Assembly: GCF_009856295.1 (NCBI RefSeq)
Contig: NZ_WMEU01000004.1
Coordinates: forward strand, 124,001 to 188,000
Length of the DNA: 64,000 bases
Direction of reading: 5' to 3'
Source of the DNA: Pontibacillus yanchengensis
Lineage (GTDB): Bacteria; Bacillota; Bacilli; Bacillales; BH030062
Part shown: in pieces, positions 60,693 through 64,000 of the stretch
How the letters are laid out: each line of letters begins with the position of its first letter
Numbering within the stretch: the stretch's first letter is position 1
The notes under the pieces: generated by a model
The model's database searches: none
Seen by the model: only the letters and a program-made list of their open reading frames with translations
What the model was told of the DNA's origin: nothing
Program-made: the position numbers and the translations under genes

Positions 60693-61475
60693 CTATTCTG
60701 AAGATCCTTTTCCGAACCAGTTGTTGATGAGTTCGTCCATTTTTCCACTTTCTTTCATTTCTTGCAGTTCCTTATTAAATTCCTTTACGATTTCACTTTC
60801 TTTAGGAAACGCCGCCGCTGATCCTTGCTCGTCCTCGCTGTCTATAATAAAGCTAGTCAGTTCTTTATTATTATCTAGATACCCTTTTGCAACGGTATTC
60901 TCGATAATCGTTGCGTCAATACGGCCTGATTTTAATTCTTGGACAAGCTGTGGAATTTGATCAAGTTGAGATAACTTAATACCTTCTATGTTTTTTTGCA
61001 TATCCTCGGCTCTACCTTCTTGAATGGAGCCAAGCTGTACGCCGATGGTTTTATTCTTCAAATCTTCTACGCTATTAATATTGGATTCTTTTTTGGAAAT
61101 AAGGGAATCCTTTGCTACATAATAGATGTCAGAGAACTGAACTTTTTCCTTACGCTCTTCCGTTGGTGTCATGCCAGCCATGACAAAATCTACTTTGTTA
61201 CTATTCAACGCAGCAATTAATCCGTTAAAGTCCATGTCTTCAATCTTCAGTTCATAACCCATTTCCTTAGCGATGTGTTTGGCAATATCAATATCAAAAC
61301 CTACTATTTCTTGTCCTTCTTTCGTATCAATAAATTCATAAGGTTTATAGTCAGCAGACGTTCCCATCACAAGGGTTTTCTTATCTGATTCTTGCTCCCC
61401 TTCAGCATTTGAACTTCCGCATGCAGCTAATACGATGATGGAAAATAATGATAAAATAATTGCGAATTTCTTCAT
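60693..61475 (-). CDS. Polar amino acid ABC transporter, substrate-binding lipoprotein
   Basis: A 260-residue extracytoplasmic binding protein. Signal MKKFAIILSLFSIIVLAAC ends in lipobox LAAC; the mature part starts with an acidic linker, then LVMGTSADYKPYEFID and GFDIDIAKHIAKEMGYEL, typical family 3 motifs. The ATG at 61475 follows GGAGGGATTACGTT; the upstream in-frame extension is not coding. Ligand probably a polar amino acid; which one cannot be read. Confidence 0.93.
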   Translation of the reverse strand: MKKFAIILSLFSIIVLAACGSSNAEGEQESDKKTLVMGTSADYKPYEFIDTKEGQEIVGFDIDIAKHIAKEMGYELKIEDMDFNGLIAALNSNKVDFVMAGMTPTEERKEKVQFSDIYYVAKDSLISKKESNINSVEDLKNKTIGVQLGSIQEGRAEDMQKNIEGIKLSQLDQIPQLVQELKSGRIDATIIENTVAKGYLDNNKELTSFIIDSEDEQGSAAAFPKESEIVKEFNKELQEMKESGKMDELINNWFGKGSSE

Positions 61476-61624
61476 AACGTAATCCCTCCGTGTTTTTTGT
61501 ATCTTTATTAGTGTAAATGCATAATAACACAATTAATTAAGGGTGCATAGCGGTTTTTATGAAAGAATATTCAACTTTATGTATAAAGATAAATAGGTAA
61601 GGGTTTACATTATTGGTGTGAACG

Positions 61625-61656
61625 AAAAAATCACTTAGAGAAAAATTCTCTAAGTG
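61625..61656 (-). terminator. Terminator of the MFS transporter gene
   Basis: CACTTAGAGAA / TTCTCTAAGTG perfect 11-bp stem, followed on the minus strand by ATTTTTTCG. Confidence 0.85.
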
Positions 61657-61778
61657 GAGAGGGATTAATATATTGGTTTGTTGTATATTGCATTTGGTGT
61701 TTTATAAAATACTCATTATTTGAAGTTATTGGGTTAGATTTAAACTTTTTCCTGTGAACGACATAGCCTGTTACATCC

Positions 61779-63113
61779 TTATTTCTTGCTATAAAGCCAG
61801 TACAATAATGTCGAGATGACCATCATCCCAAAGATGAATAGAAAGGTATATTGAAAGGATGAAACGGAATAAGATGTTCCTCCTATTTCTAAGAAAAGAC
61901 TAGCAAATACCGGTCCAGAAGCAGCGCCTACGAATTGGATGAGTTGCTTTAATCCTATGCCAGAGCCAATTAATTCATCTGGCAAAAAGCGAGATACTTC
62001 ATTAGTGGAACTGGAGGATAAACTAGAAAATCCAAAACTCGTAAACATATAGCCTAGCATAATCATGTATTCGTTCACCGGGGATAGGAAATAAAAGACA
62101 AGGGTCGAGATTGTAAGCAATACATGAGCGAGTAGCATGATTTTACTATTTCCATATCGATCAATCAGTCGTCCTACGAAAATAGCCGCTACAGCTGATA
62201 AGAGAGCGCCAGGGAATATTATTAGCCCAACAGTTGTAGGGGGTTTATCATATACGTTTTGTAACATTAGTGGCATGATTACAAGGATTGCAAAGTGAGT
62301 ACTAAACCCTAAATAACTCATATAAATGATCATGCGGTAAGGCTTATGCTTAATTAAATCCGGTTGTATAAACGGAACAGAGTGATTGGTAATACGTCGC
62401 CACAACATATATAAAACGACGATACCGATGACAAGGTAATACCATTGCAAGGTTGAGATGAACAGCAGAAAAGACGTTACACTTAGACCGGTTAAGATCG
62501 CTCCTATTCCGTCAAATGTTCCTTTCTTTACCTCTTCATTCGGAAGCATGCGATACAGAACCGGGATTAAGACTAGGACAATCATGGTAAATAAAAATAG
62601 ATAATTCCAATTTAGCCAATCGGTAATCGCACCTCCTGCCACAGGACCTAATCCAAAGCCTAACGATGATGCAGAGGCGATAAATGCCATAGCCCGTCCT
62701 CTTATGGATAACGGGACAAATCGACCTGCAAATACGTAGGAAAGTCCTGGTATTGCTGCTGCACCTGCGGCTTGACAGAGTCTTGCAATGATCAGCCATA
62801 CGAAATTGGATGTGAAGTAACCGAATAAAGAAGCTGATCCAAATAAGAACATCCCGATTAATAGTAAACGGCGAAGGGGAATGTAGTCCGACAATCTTGT
62901 GTAGCCGATTGTGAATATGGCCAATACAATAGAATAGCCAGAAACAATCCATGCCCCTTCAGAAGGGGTGAGGGAGAAATCTTCCAATACATTTGGTAAA
63001 GCTACGTTAAACATAGTCGTATTCATGACAACTAACCAGACAGCTAAACTTAATACAATGACTGTTTTAAAGGTGCTGGATGATCGTTGTTCAGTCGCTT
63101 CTTGCTGCATCAT
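61779..63113 (-). CDS. MFS efflux transporter (Tet/DHA2-like)
   Basis: A 444-residue protein with about 14 membrane helices. MNTTMFNVALPNVLEDFSLTPSEGAWIVSGY and motif C-like ASSLGFGLGPVAGGAITDWLNW are typical of tetracycline/multidrug proton antiporters such as TetL and LmrB. Motif A is weak (TRLSDYIPLRRLLLIG). Two adjacent ATGs follow AAGGAGGAAT; either could be used. No regulator adjoins it. Substrate unknown. Confidence 0.88.
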   Translation of the reverse strand: MMQQEATEQRSSSTFKTVIVLSLAVWLVVMNTTMFNVALPNVLEDFSLTPSEGAWIVSGYSIVLAIFTIGYTRLSDYIPLRRLLLIGMFLFGSASLFGYFTSNFVWLIIARLCQAAGAAAIPGLSYVFAGRFVPLSIRGRAMAFIASASSLGFGLGPVAGGAITDWLNWNYLFLFTMIVLVLIPVLYRMLPNEEVKKGTFDGIGAILTGLSVTSFLLFISTLQWYYLVIGIVVLYMLWRRITNHSVPFIQPDLIKHKPYRMIIYMSYLGFSTHFAILVIMPLMLQNVYDKPPTTVGLIIFPGALLSAVAAIFVGRLIDRYGNSKIMLLAHVLLTISTLVFYFLSPVNEYMIMLGYMFTSFGFSSLSSSSTNEVSRFLPDELIGSGIGLKQLIQFVGAASGPVFASLFLEIGGTSYSVSSFQYTFLFIFGMMVISTLLYWLYSKK

Positions 63114-63281
63114 ATTCCTCCTTCAGAGGTTCGGGTTTAGCATATATTTCGATACTCGAAAAAACTATAACATATGTTCCCTGATGTTTAACAAGGATGT
63201 GACTTGAGAAGGTTCATGCACCTTAAATGATGATATAATATACGTAATAAAGACGTTACGATCCTCGTAGGAGGGTAAGGG

Positions 63282-63893
63282 ATGAAAATCTTTAAGCGAG
63301 TGTATGAGGGTATCATGATTATCTTGGTTATGGTCACCATCGTCACACTATGGACAGAACAAGCTTATAATACATTTATTAATCGATTTATTTGGTTTGT
63401 CTTTTTTATAGATTTTGTGGTTCGATTATGGAAAGCAGAAGAACGTTGGACATTTATAAAGAAAAATCCGTTTCTCGTCATTGCTGTTATTCCACTGGAT
63501 CAATTTTTTCAGATGGCTCGTATTGTACGTATCATTTATTTGTTTAGAATCAAAACCATTACAAAGTATTATATACAGCCATTTGTACAAAAATTGACGT
63601 ATCAATCTAAGCTGTTTATCTTTGGTGCTTTGTTTGGTGTGTTAGTTTTTCAATCTATCATTTTATGGTGGTTAGAGGAAAATATCACTTCTTTATGGAT
63701 GTCCTTTAGCCTTGTGTTTCAACATTTATTGTTCTTTGGGCATCGAGCGATTGAAGTGAACGCTTCCGCTACGTTGTGGATGTTTGTGATCACCTCTATT
63801 ATTGGCGTCATCCTTCATGGGCTTGCCCTTCAATGGCTGTTTAGTCATATTGAACCGATTTATAATAAAGTGAAAAATACGCTTGAATCATAA
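63282..63893 (+). CDS. Voltage-gated-channel-like membrane protein without pore signature
   Basis: A 203-residue protein with five to six hydrophobic segments. The arrangement resembles the ion-transport fold: an S3-like helix with Asp (FVFFIDFVVRLW), an S4-like amphipathic helix (MARIVRIIYLFRIKTI) with Arg at intervals, then two helices flanking a re-entrant-like loop. Where K+ channels carry TVGYGD the sequence is LVFQHLLFFGHRAIEV, so the selectivity filter is absent. It may be a degenerate channel or a voltage-sensor-only protein. Start ATG after AGGAGGGTAAGGG. Confidence 0.6.
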   Translation: MKIFKRVYEGIMIILVMVTIVTLWTEQAYNTFINRFIWFVFFIDFVVRLWKAEERWTFIKKNPFLVIAVIPLDQFFQMARIVRIIYLFRIKTITKYYIQPFVQKLTYQSKLFIFGALFGVLVFQSIILWWLEENITSLWMSFSLVFQHLLFFGHRAIEVNASATLWMFVITSIIGVILHGLALQWLFSHIEPIYNKVKNTLES

Positions 63894-63950
63894 GGTTCAA
63901 CCTTTCATAAGCATAGAAGTAAGCTGTTCGTTGAATAGCTCTTTTCAAGT

Positions 63951-63996
63951 GAACCTCAAAGCTACCGAATCATTTACAGGTGAGAGGTTCCTTTTT
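63951..63996 (+). terminator. Possible terminator at the window edge
   Basis: GAACCTC (63951-63957) can pair with GAGGTTC (63984-63990), followed by CTTTTTT. The loop is long, so confidence is low; it may be part of a leader structure continuing past the window. Confidence 0.3.
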
Positions 63997-64000
63997 TACA

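Noticed and set aside
63900..64000. T-box or riboswitch leader at the right edge
   Set aside because: No T-box consensus (AGGGTGGNACCGCG) or known aptamer core; only a weak hairpin is visible before the window ends.

Overview
The window reads as a chromosomal segment of a low-to-moderate GC, endospore-forming Bacillaceae species. The evidence is strong AGGAGG ribosome binding sites with ATG/GTG/TTG starts, a Bacillus-type cysH sulfate-assimilation operon behind a SAM-I riboswitch, a SleL/YaaH-like spore cortex enzyme, SinI/SinR and TasA/SipW homologues, and a perfect Bacillus-type parS site (3508-3523). Very acidic exported proteins would fit a salt-tolerant or marine genus (Halobacillus/Pontibacillus/Virgibacillus-like), but that is inference. 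The parS site suggests an origin-proximal position.

Layout. 0-6.3 kb: a neopullulanase-type amylase, a two-AbrB/zinc-finger/CHAD protein, parS, a DUF2515 protein and an AEC transporter. 6.5-12.6 kb: SAM riboswitch plus cysH-cysP-sat-cysC-sumT-sirB-sirC, which takes up and reduces sulfate and makes siroheme for sulfite reductase. 12.6-28.5 kb: mostly housekeeping and accessory genes, including marR plus an efflux pump, a HAD phosphatase, a tandem nitrilase whose second domain lacks its catalytic Cys, a PhoP-box-preceded SLH-anchored alkaline phosphatase, cysteine dioxygenase, a split ThrE exporter, a TPR protein, a thioesterase and a LysR regulator.

28.6-35.6 kb is the most striking region: a biofilm-matrix-like island. 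It holds a SinR-like repressor, clustered GTTCTYT (SinR-type) boxes, a TapA/DUF4047-like protein with an apparent CTG start, SipW, a TasA/CalY-like protein, an LPXTG-anchored protein with a TasA-like N-terminal region, a small zinc-ribbon protein, a sortase, and a sinI-sinR pair. It looks like the Bacillus tapA-sipW-tasA module joined physically to sortase anchoring and to its own regulators.

35.6-45.6 kb: a lipoprotein form of MTA/SAH nucleosidase and an adenine deaminase behind a guanine-class purine riboswitch, then an abg-like operon (three M20 hydrolases, a regulator, AbgT transporter) with a shared 19-bp operator-like element. 45.7-48 kb: a plasmid-type ParM/ParR segregation cassette behind an array of TGTATACA-type octamers, on what otherwise looks like a chromosome. 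48-64 kb: SleL-like enzyme, acyltransferase, NhaC antiporter, a two-component system broken by deletion, an oxidoreductase, lactate permease with a Rex-like site, an aldo/keto reductase, a polar amino acid ABC transporter, an MFS pump and a channel-like membrane protein lacking a pore signature.

Two repeat families are scattered in intergenic DNA: a ~215-bp MITE-like element (three full copies and several fragments) and two arrays of an imperfect 20-bp tandem repeat.
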